Source: Advenella faeciporci (GTDB lineage Bacteria > Pseudomonadota > Gammaproteobacteria > Burkholderiales > Burkholderiaceae_B). Taken from it: a stretch of 64,000 nt of DNA. Positions 21,348 through 29,553 of the stretch are shown here, piece by piece. Location: assembly GCF_014652395.1 (NCBI RefSeq), contig NZ_BMYS01000003.1, positions 62,613 through 126,612 of the forward strand, in the 5' to 3' direction. The notes beneath the pieces are model-generated. The model saw only the letters and a list, made by a program, of their open reading frames with translations. It was not told the origin of the DNA and made no database searches. Position 1 is the first letter of the stretch. Every line of letters begins with the position of its first letter. Position numbers and translations under genes: made by a program.

Positions 21348-21449
21348 ATGCAGACAAAAAGAAAAATCATCACCCTGACAATCGGTTTTATTATTGCTTT
21401 TTTTACCGCAATAGGCCTTCTTTCACTTTGGGCCAGTTCCCTGTATTAA
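21348..21449 (+). CDS. Possible small single-span membrane protein
   Basis: A 33-residue frame (MQTKRKIITLT then a hydrophobic run and ASSLY) would give a one-helix membrane peptide with a basic N-terminus. A terminator hairpin follows at 21467. The ribosome site is poor and no family is recognised. It could also be chance A/T-rich sequence. Confidence 0.25.
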   Translation: MQTKRKIITLTIGFIIAFFTAIGLLSLWASSLY

Positions 21450-21466
21450 GCAATACAGCTTCCATG

Positions 21467-21515
21467 AAAAAACCCCGCATAACAAGAAGCATATCCTGTT
21501 ATTGCAGGGTTTTTG
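21467..21515. terminator. Bidirectional terminator hairpin
   Basis: AAAACCCCGCATAACA and TGTTATTGCAGGGTTTT are near-complementary, with A-run and T-run ends, so the hairpin could terminate from either side. It lies between the small + strand frame and the cupin gene on the - strand. Confidence 0.65.
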
Positions 21516-21588
21516 ATATTTTACCCAAAATGCGCTTTGGTTTGCTGCATCTGAATGTCACAAGCATACCAATCAGGAACAAAGGGTA

Positions 21589-21978
21589 TTATTCAGTTGT
21601 TTTACCATCAAAGTGTTCTTCAACCTCGTCGGCCTTGGTAGGCTGCAACACACCATCACGATGTTCTGGTGGACCATAAATCGTATAAAGCTTTAAAGGT
21701 ACCGTACCCGTATTAACCACATTATGCACGGCACCGGCCGGAACAATAATGGCGAAATCATCTTCCACCTGGTGCGTGGCGCCATCCAGGTACAAAGTAC
21801 CTTTACCCTCTTCAATCCGCAAGAACTGGTCGTGGGTTTCATGCACTTCCTCCCCAATTTCCTCTCCGGGCTGCAAAGTCATCAGAACCAGTTGCAGATT
21901 TTTACCGGTATATAAAACCTTGCGGTAATGCTCATTGTCGACAGTCAGTTTTTCAATATTATCTACAAAGCCTTTCAT
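21589..21978 (-). CDS. Cupin domain-containing protein
   Basis: A 129-residue single-domain cupin. The two cupin motifs are visible: metal ligands in GEEVHETHDQFLRIEEG (His, His, and Glu) and the later His in IIVPAGAVHNVVNTG. Such small cupins bind a metal and can be enzymes or sensors; nothing here fixes the substrate. It is monocistronic, with convergent terminator-like sequence downstream. Confidence 0.85.
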   Translation of the reverse strand: MKGFVDNIEKLTVDNEHYRKVLYTGKNLQLVLMTLQPGEEIGEEVHETHDQFLRIEEGKGTLYLDGATHQVEDDFAIIVPAGAVHNVVNTGTVPLKLYTIYGPPEHRDGVLQPTKADEVEEHFDGKTTE

Positions 21979-22086
21979 TCAGATCTCCAGTCAAGAGTTT
22001 TTAGAACTGTTTTTAAACGATTATAAGCATGGTTGTTGTGAATTTCTTTAATCGAACAGGCCAGCATATAAATTAAATCTACGGGG

Positions 22087-22115
22087 CTTGAAATTAAAAA
22101 CACAATACCCATATA
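22087..22115 (+). promoter_or_regulatory. Putative heat-shock (sigma32) promoter of hsp20
   Basis: CTTGAAA (22087-22093), a 14-nt spacer and CCCATATA (22108-22115) fit the sigma32 pattern CTTGAAA-N11-16-CCCCATNT. It is upstream of the small heat-shock gene with a leader of about 90 nt, which could also hold an RNA thermometer, although I could not identify one. Confidence 0.6.
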
Positions 22116-22213
22116 CTAGTCAAGTAGTTGCAGTACTGTTCGAATTTATGATTTCCTTAACTAATCTGCTTCTTTATATCATAAAGAGGCCTTGCCTGGA
22201 GTAAATAGATATC

Positions 22214-22627
22214 ATGAACAACCTGACACGTTATGAAAACCTGGATGATCTGTTTAATGGCTTCTTCCTAAAACCGGTTGGCTTCCCCAAAAATGCCCCC
22301 AACCTTAGCATCAAAACCGATATTTCAGAAAAAGAAGATGCCTATCTGGTGAAAGCAGAACTGCCTGGTGTCAAAAAAGAAGACATTAAAGTCAAAATAG
22401 AAGGCGACACCCTAAGCATTAGCGCAGAAGTCAAGCAGGAATCCGAGCAAAAGGAAGGCGAACGTGTGCTTCACAGTGAACGCTATTATGGCTCAATCAG
22501 CCGTAGCTTCCGTTTGGGCAGTGAAATTGACCAATCCGCCTCTACAGCGAAATACGAAGACGGGATCCTGAACCTTGAACTTAAAAAACTCAGTAGCAAA
22601 CCCTCCTCACATCTAATGGTTGAATGA
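22214..22627 (+). CDS. Hsp20/alpha-crystallin small heat-shock protein
   Basis: An ATP-independent holdase that binds unfolding proteins. The 137-residue protein has the alpha-crystallin domain from about residue 36 (TDISEKEDAYLVKAELPGV, KEDIKVKIEGDTLSIS) to SASTAKYEDGILNLELKK; the C-terminal tail is short and lacks an obvious I-x-I motif. A GGAG ribosome site precedes the ATG. A sigma32-like promoter lies upstream and a terminator downstream. Confidence 0.93.
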   Translation: MNNLTRYENLDDLFNGFFLKPVGFPKNAPNLSIKTDISEKEDAYLVKAELPGVKKEDIKVKIEGDTLSISAEVKQESEQKEGERVLHSERYYGSISRSFRLGSEIDQSASTAKYEDGILNLELKKLSSKPSSHLMVE

Positions 22628-22656
22628 AACCGGGCAGATTTATACCCTGCAACAGT

Positions 22657-22685
22657 AAAGGCTGCCATGAACGCAGCCTTTTTTA
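22657..22685 (+). terminator. Terminator after hsp20
   Basis: AAAGGCTGC, a 7-nt loop and GCAGCCTTT followed by T's. The ATG of the next reading frame (22667) lies in the loop of this hairpin. Confidence 0.8.
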
Positions 22686-22891
22686 TCGGGAAGAAAACAT
22701 TGAGAAAAAAAACGGACAAACCCGACAAACCGGATCCTAAACCGGTTCCACCTACTCGCCCGAATAATGACGAGTGTTGTCATAGCGGGTGTAACCCCTG
22801 TGTGTTTGACCTTTACGAAGATGACATGGCGCGTTACCGGGAAGCGCTGAAAGAATGGAACAAACGCCAACTTCCCAAAGGTCAACGCTAG
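22667..22891 (+). CDS. Oxidoreductase-like (Oxidored-like, PF09791 type) small protein
   Basis: A short protein with the signature of the Oxidored-like family: a Pro-rich lead (KPVPPTRP), then ECCHSGCNPCVFDLYEDDMARYREALKEW (pieces: ECCHSGCNPCVFDLY, EALKEW), with four Cys that may bind a metal. The function is unknown. The ATG at 22667 lies inside the hsp20 terminator hairpin, so the in-frame TTG at 22700, with GGGAAG just before it, is a plausible real start (64 residues). The outer boundary is given here. The stop overlaps the convergent YciI-like gene by 4 nt. Confidence 0.75.
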   Translation: MNAAFFIGKKTLRKKTDKPDKPDPKPVPPTRPNNDECCHSGCNPCVFDLYEDDMARYREALKEWNKRQLPKGQR

Positions 22892-23379
22892 CTGTTTTCC
22901 AGAATGGCTCCTCCCTCGCCTTCCCAGTTCTGTTCACTTTGATTAAGTGGTTTTTTACGCGCGTATTTTTTAATCCGGGCATGAACATCCGGATATTTTT
23001 CAAAAATGGCCCGTGCTTCTTCAGAGAATTCATCAGTTTGGTGAATTCGCCTTACTTCAATAACATCTCCTTCCTGCAAGGGACAAAGCAACGCCCACTC
23101 TACTGCCTTATCCATAGACTTCACCTTAAGCATCCAATAAATGCCCAATGTTTCATTCACCCCTTCGTAAGGTGCGTGCTGAATAATTTGCTTGCCTCCT
23201 TGGTATTTAATCCTGACCCCTGAAATTGGGGGATGAAGCGCATTGAATGACAGCAAAACCCCGGCCTTGTACAGCAGATCGTTATATTTCATCATGGACT
23301 CCAAGGCCACGTTATCTGCCATGGTTGACCTGGTGGCCAAGTCATAACCCTTTGGAATCATCAAAAGCAGTACTCTCAT
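22888..23379 (-). CDS. YciI/YCII-related domain protein
   Basis: A 163-residue protein starting MRVLLLMIPKGYD and continuing with MMKYNDLLYKAGVLLSFNALHPP, typical of the YCII/DGPF family (dimeric ferredoxin-like fold). The C-terminus (residues ~120-163) is charged and probably flexible. ATG 23379 is chosen because it has an AGGAGG ribosome site at 23387-23393; a longer frame to 23418 has none. The enzymatic role is not established for this family. Confidence 0.82.
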   Translation of the reverse strand: MRVLLLMIPKGYDLATRSTMADNVALESMMKYNDLLYKAGVLLSFNALHPPISGVRIKYQGGKQIIQHAPYEGVNETLGIYWMLKVKSMDKAVEWALLCPLQEGDVIEVRRIHQTDEFSEEARAIFEKYPDVHARIKKYARKKPLNQSEQNWEGEGGAILENS

Positions 23380-23670
23380 CAGAAAACCTCCTTGCAAAAA
23401 GGGGCATTTATATTTCACAGGCTTGCTTCAGTTTTAAATGTTATCCACTTTTATTGTTGAAATCCTTGTGAACAACTTTCAGATAAGATTGTACAGCTAT
23501 TCCAGTCAATTGAAAAACAAGCAATTTTTTATTAACGCACTCATTTTGAGCAATACTGAAAAAACAGGGTCGCGCATGTCAAAGTCAAACCCATAAACGC
23601 TGTTACAATAACCTGATTGTCTTTGCATGATTGTTATTCCCAGGACAAGAATCAAATTGAAGGAAGCGCC

Positions 23671-24030
23671 ATGAACCATGAAGTTACCCCTACCCCGTCG
23701 CCAGCAACCGATCCAAAAACCTATACCACCATCATTTATATTTTAATGACTCTAGGCTTGTTTACGGGGGTTTTTGGTTTGGTGGCCATCATCATGGCCT
23801 ATATCAAAAAAGAGGATTTCAAGGGTACGGTTTATTATGACCACATGATTTACCTGATAAGAACCTTCTGGGCAGGTCTTGTTGCGGCCATTGTTGGTTT
23901 TATCCTCATGATCATTCTTATTGGCTGGATTATTTTCATTGCTGCCTACATCTGGTTCATCTACCGTATTACCGTGGGCTTTATCAATCTGCTTGACAGC
24001 AAACCGGTTTCAACCACCTCATGGTTTTAA
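23671..24030 (+). CDS. DUF4870-like small membrane protein
   Basis: A 119-residue membrane protein with three hydrophobic segments (about 20-45, 62-88, 88-105). The pattern TLGLFTGVFGLVAIIMAYIKKEDFKGT and DHMIYLIRTFW resembles the DUF4870 family. The function is unknown. ATG 23671 has a GGAAG site and avoids the longer frame to 23617. It converges on the nitric oxide reductase gene. Confidence 0.7.
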   Translation: MNHEVTPTPSPATDPKTYTTIIYILMTLGLFTGVFGLVAIIMAYIKKEDFKGTVYYDHMIYLIRTFWAGLVAAIVGFILMIILIGWIIFIAAYIWFIYRITVGFINLLDSKPVSTTSWF

Positions 24031-24036
24031 GCCCAT

Positions 24037-24079
24037 AAAAAAAAGAGGACTGAGTCCTGCCAATGACAGGATTCAGTCC
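24037..24079 (-). terminator. Terminator of the nitric oxide reductase gene
   Basis: GGACTGAGTCCTG and CAGGATTCAGTCC form a stem of 12-13 bp. On the - strand it is followed by eight T, so it ends the norZ message about 85 nt after its stop. Confidence 0.8.
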
Positions 24080-24164
24080 CGGTAAGAGTTTGGGCATTAC
24101 CATGCAATTAAGCGATTCACACCCAAACCACGATTTCCTTGATTCTGTAGCATTACGCTAAAAA

Positions 24165-26465
24165 TTACAACTCTTTTCTGGACGAAGCCCTGGCATGCGC
24201 AACACCACCAGCCGTAACACTGGCATCGTAATCCCCCGAATGAAGCAGGCCAAGCACAACCTGCCAGCCAACCGAAAAAGCACCCACAATAAACACGACA
24301 TCACCAAAAGTGCGAATCCAGCGCAAGGTTTCCAAAAATCCCTGCTGCAGGAAGGTATCACTACGCGCATACCACATTCCCACCCCCACACTGGCTTCAA
24401 ACTGAAACAGCCCAACCGGCAACAGGCTGGTTAAAATCATTAACACCAGGCCTGCATTCAGCCACCAGAAACCGGTACCCATCAATTTATCGCTAAACAC
24501 AAAACCTGGCTTGATATAACGCAGTACCAGCAGCACAAAACCAATGGCCAGGAACCCATATACGCCAAACAGGGCAGCATGTGCATGCACAGCCGTCGTG
24601 TTCAAGCCTTGCAGGTAGAACAAGGCAATCGGTGTATTAATCATGAAACCAAAAATACCGGCGCCCACCATATTCCAGAATGCAACGGCCACAAAACACA
24701 TCAATGGCCACTTCACTTTTTCCATCCATGGTGCGCGTGTTCTCAGGCTCCAGTGCTCCCATGCCTCATAGCCCAGCAGAATCAAAGGCACAACCTCCAG
24801 CGCGCTAAACGCGGCACCAATCGCCATAATAGGCGTTGTGGTGCCCGAGAAATAGAGGTGATGAAAAGTGCCGGGTACGCCACCCACCATAAACAGTGAG
24901 GCAGCCGCCAGACTGGCCGTGGTTGCCATCCGCCGGGAAACCAGGCCCATACTGGAAAAAACAAAAGCCAAAGCGGTTGTGGCAAAAACCTCAAAGATCC
25001 CCTCTACCCACAAGTGCACCACCCACCAGCGCCAGTATTCCATAATCGTGATATTGGTGCGTTCACCATAAAACAGGCCGGTACCATAAAACAAACCTAT
25101 CGCAATGGTTGACGTACACAGCAGGGCCAGCAGGTTTTTATCACCGCCCTGCTTCAGTGCAGGTATAAAGGCCCGAAGCATCAGTCCCAGCCAGAAAACA
25201 ATACCAATAAACAAAGCCAGCTGCCAAACCCGGCCAAGATCCAGATATTCATACCCCTGGTGACCCAACCAGAAATTCAGGTGTTCTGGCATAACCTGCT
25301 TGATGGCCAGGAAATTACCGGTCAATGTTCCCACCACAACCACCACCAAGGCCACAAACAATATATTCACCCCCAGCTTTTGATACGGAGGATCTTTCCC
25401 GCCGTTAACCAATGGCCCCAGAAACAGGCCAACACTTAAAAATGCTGTGGCAATCCAGAAAATGGCCAGTTGCAAGTGCCAGGTGCGGGTTAATGAGTAA
25501 GGAAACCACTGTGAAACATCAATCCCATAAAAATGCTGCCCCTCGATAGTATAGTGCGCGGTAAATCCACCCAACAGAACCTGCGCGGCAAACAAGGCAA
25601 CCACGACAAACAAATACTTGCCCAAGGCTTTTTGTGACGGGGTTAGCCCCACCAGCGAAAGCGGGTCATTGGCAGGTGCCTGGGGCTCTGGCTCATGGCG
25701 GCGTAAAAATGCCCAACCCATTACCAGAAAACCGGTTCCGGCAATCAGGATAATCACGCAGGCCAAAGACCACAGTACGTTTTCGGTTGTCGGCTGGTTA
25801 TCAATCAAAGGCTCGGGTGGCCAGTTATTGGTATACGTTGCCACGCTGCCCGGTCTTTCGGTAGAGGCCGCCCAGGAAGTCCAGAAAAAGAATTTGCCTA
25901 ACGCCTGCCTGCGTGCATCATTAGGCAGGGTATTTTCTTTCATGGCATAGTTGTCTCGCATTTGCTGCAGCGCAGGATCATCACCATACAGCCTGAAATA
26001 ATGGTCCGCCGTTTGCTCAATGGCCTTTGCGCGGCGTTCGGACACCGTCACCACACCTGTTTCTTCATTCAGGGTATTGGTCCTGAACTCTTTTTTGGCC
26101 GCATAATTCAGGCTTGCCTGACTATCAAAATCCAACTCATCATATGACTTGCCATATTTGTCCAGCGCAGCCAGATCCAGCCAGGCCATCAGTTCCCGAT
26201 GCAACCAGTCTGCCGTCCAGTCAGGGGCCTGGTAGGCACCATGCCCCCAAATGGAACCGATCTGCATTCCACCGGTACTTTGCCAGGCCGTTTGGCCATT
26301 CAAAATATCGTCTTTGGTCATCAAGACCTTGCCAGAAGGTGTGACCACCTGATTGGGAATGGGGGGCACATGCTTGTAGACCTCTACTCCGGCCACCCCA
26401 AGGATTGTAAAGGTGATCGCCAGAACGGCGATTAACGTCCACCATAGCTTCTTGTACTCTCTCAT
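24165..26465 (-). CDS. norZ: Quinol-dependent nitric oxide reductase (qNOR)
   Basis: The single-subunit quinol-oxidising enzyme reduces NO to N2O at the cytoplasmic membrane, for NO detoxification or denitrification. The 766-residue protein has an N-terminal helix and periplasmic cytochrome c-like domain without haem (about 30-220), then a 12-13 helix NorB core. Expected ligands are seen: His in RTWHLQLAIFW (~329), His and Glu in HLWVEGIFEV (~482), the His pair in FHHLYFSG (~533), and HAHAALFGVYGF (~626). A GGAGGAAG ribosome site precedes the ATG. No norC or nor regulator gene is in the window. Confidence 0.95.
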   Translation of the reverse strand: MREYKKLWWTLIAVLAITFTILGVAGVEVYKHVPPIPNQVVTPSGKVLMTKDDILNGQTAWQSTGGMQIGSIWGHGAYQAPDWTADWLHRELMAWLDLAALDKYGKSYDELDFDSQASLNYAAKKEFRTNTLNEETGVVTVSERRAKAIEQTADHYFRLYGDDPALQQMRDNYAMKENTLPNDARRQALGKFFFWTSWAASTERPGSVATYTNNWPPEPLIDNQPTTENVLWSLACVIILIAGTGFLVMGWAFLRRHEPEPQAPANDPLSLVGLTPSQKALGKYLFVVVALFAAQVLLGGFTAHYTIEGQHFYGIDVSQWFPYSLTRTWHLQLAIFWIATAFLSVGLFLGPLVNGGKDPPYQKLGVNILFVALVVVVVGTLTGNFLAIKQVMPEHLNFWLGHQGYEYLDLGRVWQLALFIGIVFWLGLMLRAFIPALKQGGDKNLLALLCTSTIAIGLFYGTGLFYGERTNITIMEYWRWWVVHLWVEGIFEVFATTALAFVFSSMGLVSRRMATTASLAAASLFMVGGVPGTFHHLYFSGTTTPIMAIGAAFSALEVVPLILLGYEAWEHWSLRTRAPWMEKVKWPLMCFVAVAFWNMVGAGIFGFMINTPIALFYLQGLNTTAVHAHAALFGVYGFLAIGFVLLVLRYIKPGFVFSDKLMGTGFWWLNAGLVLMILTSLLPVGLFQFEASVGVGMWYARSDTFLQQGFLETLRWIRTFGDVVFIVGAFSVGWQVVLGLLHSGDYDASVTAGGVAHARASSRKEL

Positions 26466-27200
26466 GACACTTCCTCCCTCATGCCTACTTGTGAAACCGT
26501 GACTTCACTCACAAACAAATTGATTGCGAAATTCAACTGATGAAACAGCAATCAAGCGGTAGAACCAGCCATTGTTTTAATATTTATTTGAATAAGACCA
26601 ATGGCTTAATATTTATATCCCTGTCAAGTATGACATATCCGCATTGAACGCCAGAGACCGTAACGAGTCAAGCAAAAGTTATTCAAGCCATCATATTCTA
26701 AAAAAAACAACAGGTAATATTCATAAGCGGAAAAGTGATTTGTCTTGATGCAGGCTAATTAATATACTTATTCGCTCTGATGTGAATAAATCAAACTACG
26801 TTTAACATATAGCTGCTACATGTCACGCTTCTTTTTGTCCTTAAAATTCAGCAGCCTGGTTTTATCATTGCCCGCAATATCTGCCAAAGCACTTAATTTA
26901 CATGCCACCAACCATCCCGGAAGATGAACATCCGCGTACCGCAGCCATGGTCGGTCATCCAGTCGATTAAAGACTATGGTTTTTGGCAAACACCCAAGTA
27001 TAAGAATGTTCATTTTAACAACGGATTTATTTTAGGTAGTTATTTTCAAGCTTTTAACACTTACACTTAAACCTTAAAACAATTATTTATTTTTTATGGT
27101 GTTAAAAAGTAATCCATATAAGGGAAACGTATAATTTTGTCTGAAAGGTATTCCGTCGAGACCCAATAAATAACCAGTGATTTATACAGAGACAGACAAG
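26466..27200. other. Long gene-poor region upstream of norZ
   Basis: About 735 nt, A/T-rich, with no convincing gene. It holds two direct repeats at 26569-26587 and 26598-26616 (16 of 19 bases alike, 29 bp apart) that may be regulator sites for norZ, and an inverted pair TTGATTGC/GCAATCAA (26519-26554). One 65-codon frame on the - strand (26816-27013) has no ribosome site and no recognisable similarity. Confidence 0.5.
26569..26616 (-). promoter_or_regulatory. Tandem direct repeat upstream of norZ, possible operator
   Basis: Copies of CCATTGTTTTAATATTTAT and CCAATGGCTTAATATTTAT, starting 29 bp apart, lie about 105-150 bp before the norZ start. Tandem A/T-rich half-sites suit an NO-responsive regulator, but I cannot assign NsrR, NorR or FNR-type binding from the bases. 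Confidence 0.35.
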
Positions 27201-27240
27201 AAAAAAGCCGGCCATCAAATCCATGATGACCGGCTTTTTT
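27201..27240 (-). terminator. Bidirectional terminator after the tRNA-Asn pair
   Basis: AAAAAAGCCGGCCATCA and TGATGACCGGCTTTTTT pair almost completely, with A/T runs on both sides. It lies just 3' of the - strand tRNA-Asn gene. Confidence 0.85.
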
Positions 27241-27247
27241 AGAATTT

Positions 27248-27323
27248 TGGCTCCCCGAACTGGGATCGAACCAGTGACCTGCGGATTAACAGTCCGTCGC
27301 TCTACCGTCTGAGCTATCGGGGA
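27248..27323 (-). tRNA. tRNA-Asn (GTT), copy 1
   Basis: 76 nt including an encoded CCA end. On the - strand it begins TCCCCGATAGCTCAG, has anticodon GTT in GACTGTTAATCC, the T-loop GGTTCGATCC and acceptor CGGGGAGCCA. It is identical to the copy 200 bp away at 27448-27523. It has its own likely promoter at 27335-27364. Confidence 0.97.
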
Positions 27324-27334
27324 ATAAGAAAGCT

Positions 27335-27364
27335 ATTATAGCAACAAAAATCATAAAATTGCAA
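27335..27364 (-). promoter_or_regulatory. Putative promoter for tRNA-Asn copy 1
   Basis: On the - strand TTGCAA (27359-27364), an 18-nt spacer and a perfect TATAAT (27335-27340) lie just upstream of the tRNA 5' end. Confidence 0.6.
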
Positions 27365-27447
27365 GAACATGACAGCAAAATATAATTTTTGAATTTCTGG
27401 ATTTTAATTTTCCAGATTTAAAATCCATAAAAACAGATTTTAAAATT

Positions 27448-27523
27448 TGGCTCCCCGAACTGGGATCGAACCAGTGACCTGCGGATTAACAGTCCGTCGC
27501 TCTACCGTCTGAGCTATCGGGGA
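27448..27523 (-). tRNA. tRNA-Asn (GTT), copy 2
   Basis: A 76-nt gene with encoded CCA, identical in every base to the copy at 27248-27323. The 124-nt spacer between the copies is A/T-rich and contains no gene. Its promoter is at 27539-27567. Confidence 0.97.
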
Positions 27524-27538
27524 TCAAATAAGAATGAA

Positions 27539-27567
27539 ATTATGCAACAAACCAGCCAATGTGACAA
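27539..27567 (-). promoter_or_regulatory. Putative promoter for tRNA-Asn copy 2
   Basis: On the - strand TTGTCA (27562-27567), 17 nt and CATAAT (27539-27544) place the transcript start a few bases before the tRNA. Confidence 0.55.
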
Positions 27568-27683
27568 GTGCTTCAGGATTTTTATGCAATTTTTTTATTT
27601 TTTTGTGGTTTTAAAGTGTCAGTTATTAAAATATTGCAATAGCGCGATGCCCCCCCATATCAGGCCAAAAAAAGTGCCAGCAT

Positions 27684-28592
27684 TTATATTTTGTATATAT
27701 CACGCTCTTCTTTATCAAGAATATCCTTGTAAGACTTAAGGGATACAATAATTTCATTGCTTAAACTTGGGTATTGCAAGTCAAGATCCTTCAGGGTGGA
27801 CAGTACTGCATCTGCCACGGCCAGCCTGGCGTACGCTTTATTATCTGCCGGAATCACATACCAGGGGGCATGCTCACAAGCGGTATGTCTAATGGTTTCT
27901 TCATAGGCATACATGTACTTTTTCCAAAAAGTACGCTCATAAAGATCATTTTTATCAAATTTCCAGTTTTTCTTGGGATTATCAATCCGCTCTATGAATC
28001 TTGCTTTTTGCTCTTCAGGAGACAGATAAAGAAAAAACTTTAAAATCCTGGTGCCATTGCGTGCCATATGTTTTTCAAAAGCGCAAATATCATCCAACCG
28101 CTCTTCCCAAATATTTTCCGTCACCAGATTATTGGGCAGGTTCTGCGCTTTTAACAGTTCGGGATGCACCCGCGCAACCAGGGTTTCTTCATAGTAGGAA
28201 CGGTTAAAAACACCAATGTTTCCACGCTGTGGCAAACATTTACTGGTGCGCCATAAAAAATCATGTCCCAGTTCTTCTACTGATGGGCGGCCAAAAGCAT
28301 AAACCTCACATCCCTGAGGATTAACGCCCGACAATATGTTTTTGATGGTGGAATCTTTTCCCGCGGCATCCATGGCCTGAAAAATAAGCAATAATGACCA
28401 TTTATTGTCAGCGTACAAAACATTCTGGAGATCGGAAATCTCTTCAACCATCTCCTTGAGTTCAGCTTCTGCCTCGTTTTCGTTAATTTTCTCATCAGGA
28501 GCGGTTTTACAGTCTTTCAGCTGAAATTTACCACCATCATCCACCCTATATTTTTTTGAAAAATTATTTTTACCAATATTGTTTTTTGCCAT
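27684..28592 (-). CDS. ppk2: Polyphosphate kinase 2 family protein (polyphosphate:nucleotide phosphotransferase)
   Basis: PPK2 enzymes transfer phosphate between polyphosphate and nucleotides in the cytoplasm. The 302-residue protein has the Walker A-like FQAMDAAGKDSTIKN, the FGRPSVEELGHDFLWR and NIGVFNRSYYEETLVARVHPE blocks, and the lid region with KKNWKFDKNDL. The subclass (AMP or ADP acceptor) cannot be settled by eye. ATG 28592 with GGAGC upstream is preferred to the longer frame from 28616. Confidence 0.9.
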   Translation of the reverse strand: MAKNNIGKNNFSKKYRVDDGGKFQLKDCKTAPDEKINENEAEAELKEMVEEISDLQNVLYADNKWSLLLIFQAMDAAGKDSTIKNILSGVNPQGCEVYAFGRPSVEELGHDFLWRTSKCLPQRGNIGVFNRSYYEETLVARVHPELLKAQNLPNNLVTENIWEERLDDICAFEKHMARNGTRILKFFLYLSPEEQKARFIERIDNPKKNWKFDKNDLYERTFWKKYMYAYEETIRHTACEHAPWYVIPADNKAYARLAVADAVLSTLKDLDLQYPSLSNEIIVSLKSYKDILDKEERDIYKI

Positions 28593-28761
28593 TGAACAGC
28601 TCCATGTGAATAACACTTTTTAACATAAGATGACGATATATGGCAAAAGGCCAAATCTGAAATTGCATCAATTAGTGTATATGCTTGCGGTCGCTCAAGG
28701 CTTACTGTAACGTTAAAACGTAGATGAAATTATTAGTGTTTCTAACCACCAGGAGCAAGCT

Positions 28762-28968
28762 ATGACGTCTCACTCAAATGCCAATGATAAAAAAGAACCA
28801 CACACCGGTAAAGTCAGCAATGACACCAACCAACAAGGCAAAAAGCATCCCACACAGTTAAATCAAGGCCAACGAACCCCTGAAAGCCGTAGCGATCGTG
28901 AAGCACACATTGGTGGAAGCAATCAAACACAATCACGCCGGGGGTCTACCGGCAATCAGAATCGCTAA
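28762..28968 (+). CDS. Small hydrophilic protein of unknown function
   Basis: A 68-residue, very polar protein rich in Asn, Gln, Ser, Lys, Gly and His, with no hydrophobic core, so it is probably disordered. A clear ribosome site (CAGGAGC) precedes the ATG. It resembles small hydrophilic stress proteins in composition only; no family motif is visible. It is divergent from ppk2, with about 170 nt between the starts. Confidence 0.55.
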   Translation: MTSHSNANDKKEPHTGKVSNDTNQQGKKHPTQLNQGQRTPESRSDREAHIGGSNQTQSRRGSTGNQNR

Positions 28969-29010
28969 AGCGATTAATTGTATTCATGGCATAAACTTTT
29001 TTGTGCAGGA

Positions 29011-29048
29011 AAACAAAAATCCGGAACGGGTAAACCAGCCGGTTCCGG
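29011..29048 (-). terminator. Terminator for the small membrane protein gene
   Basis: On the - strand CCGGAAC and GTTCCGG form the stem and ATTTTTGTTT follows. It lies about 80 nt past the stop of the gene at 29126-29338. Confidence 0.6.
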
Positions 29049-29125
29049 AGAATTTGTATCTTATAATCCCGCGAAAATATCGAGCTTGTGAAAAACAGCA
29101 CCTTAGACAGGGACACTGGCTTGGC

Positions 29126-29338
29126 TTAGCCTGTTCTGCTCCATTGAAATAAAAAAACTAAAAACAACACCCCCGCCAGGATAAACATAAACTTCATCAT
29201 GCGTGCACCATTGTCATTAAGCCATTGGATGGCTACACCGATGGTACCTGACCAAAGCCGGTTAATTTTACGACTAAAAAAACGCGCAAGCCAAAACAGC
29301 ACTAAAAATATAATCAGGAATTTAAAAAAGATGGCCAT
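29126..29338 (-). CDS. Small two-helix membrane protein
   Basis: A 70-residue protein with two hydrophobic segments (FFKFLIIFLVLFWLARFF near the N-terminus; FMFILAGVLFLVFLF near the C-terminus) joined by a basic, amphipathic linker. It resembles the short MIGRI-type proteins of betaproteobacteria in layout, but this is only an impression. ATG 29338 is chosen over an in-frame TTG at 29347. The ribosome site is weak. Confidence 0.5.
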   Translation of the reverse strand: MAIFFKFLIIFLVLFWLARFFSRKINRLWSGTIGVAIQWLNDNGARMMKFMFILAGVLFLVFLFQWSRTG

Positions 29339-29553
29339 TTGGTTCAAAATATCTATTCACAGGACATTCACAGCTTACACACAATTTACTAACAGTGTTG
29401 TTAACATTTTTGGAAATTAATAAGTTATTAACAAAAAAAGAGAACAAAAATGTGAATAGCACTTTAACAATTCTGTAAAAGAATCGTATGTTATTGAATT
29501 TTAATAATATTTAAATATCTGCTTATTTATTAAGCAAAAGCGAAATTCAACGC

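Noticed and set aside
23440-23449. TTATCCACT-like DnaA box
   Set aside because: A single degenerate box without clusters or an origin-type context.
26632-26643. GTCAAGTATGAC as a NorR enhancer site
   Set aside because: The spacing is GT-N8-AC, whereas NorR sites need GT-N7-AC; only a partial match.
26816-27013. 65-codon frame on the - strand in the gap upstream of norZ
   Set aside because: No ribosome site before its ATG, no recognisable motif and A/T-rich surroundings; likely chance.
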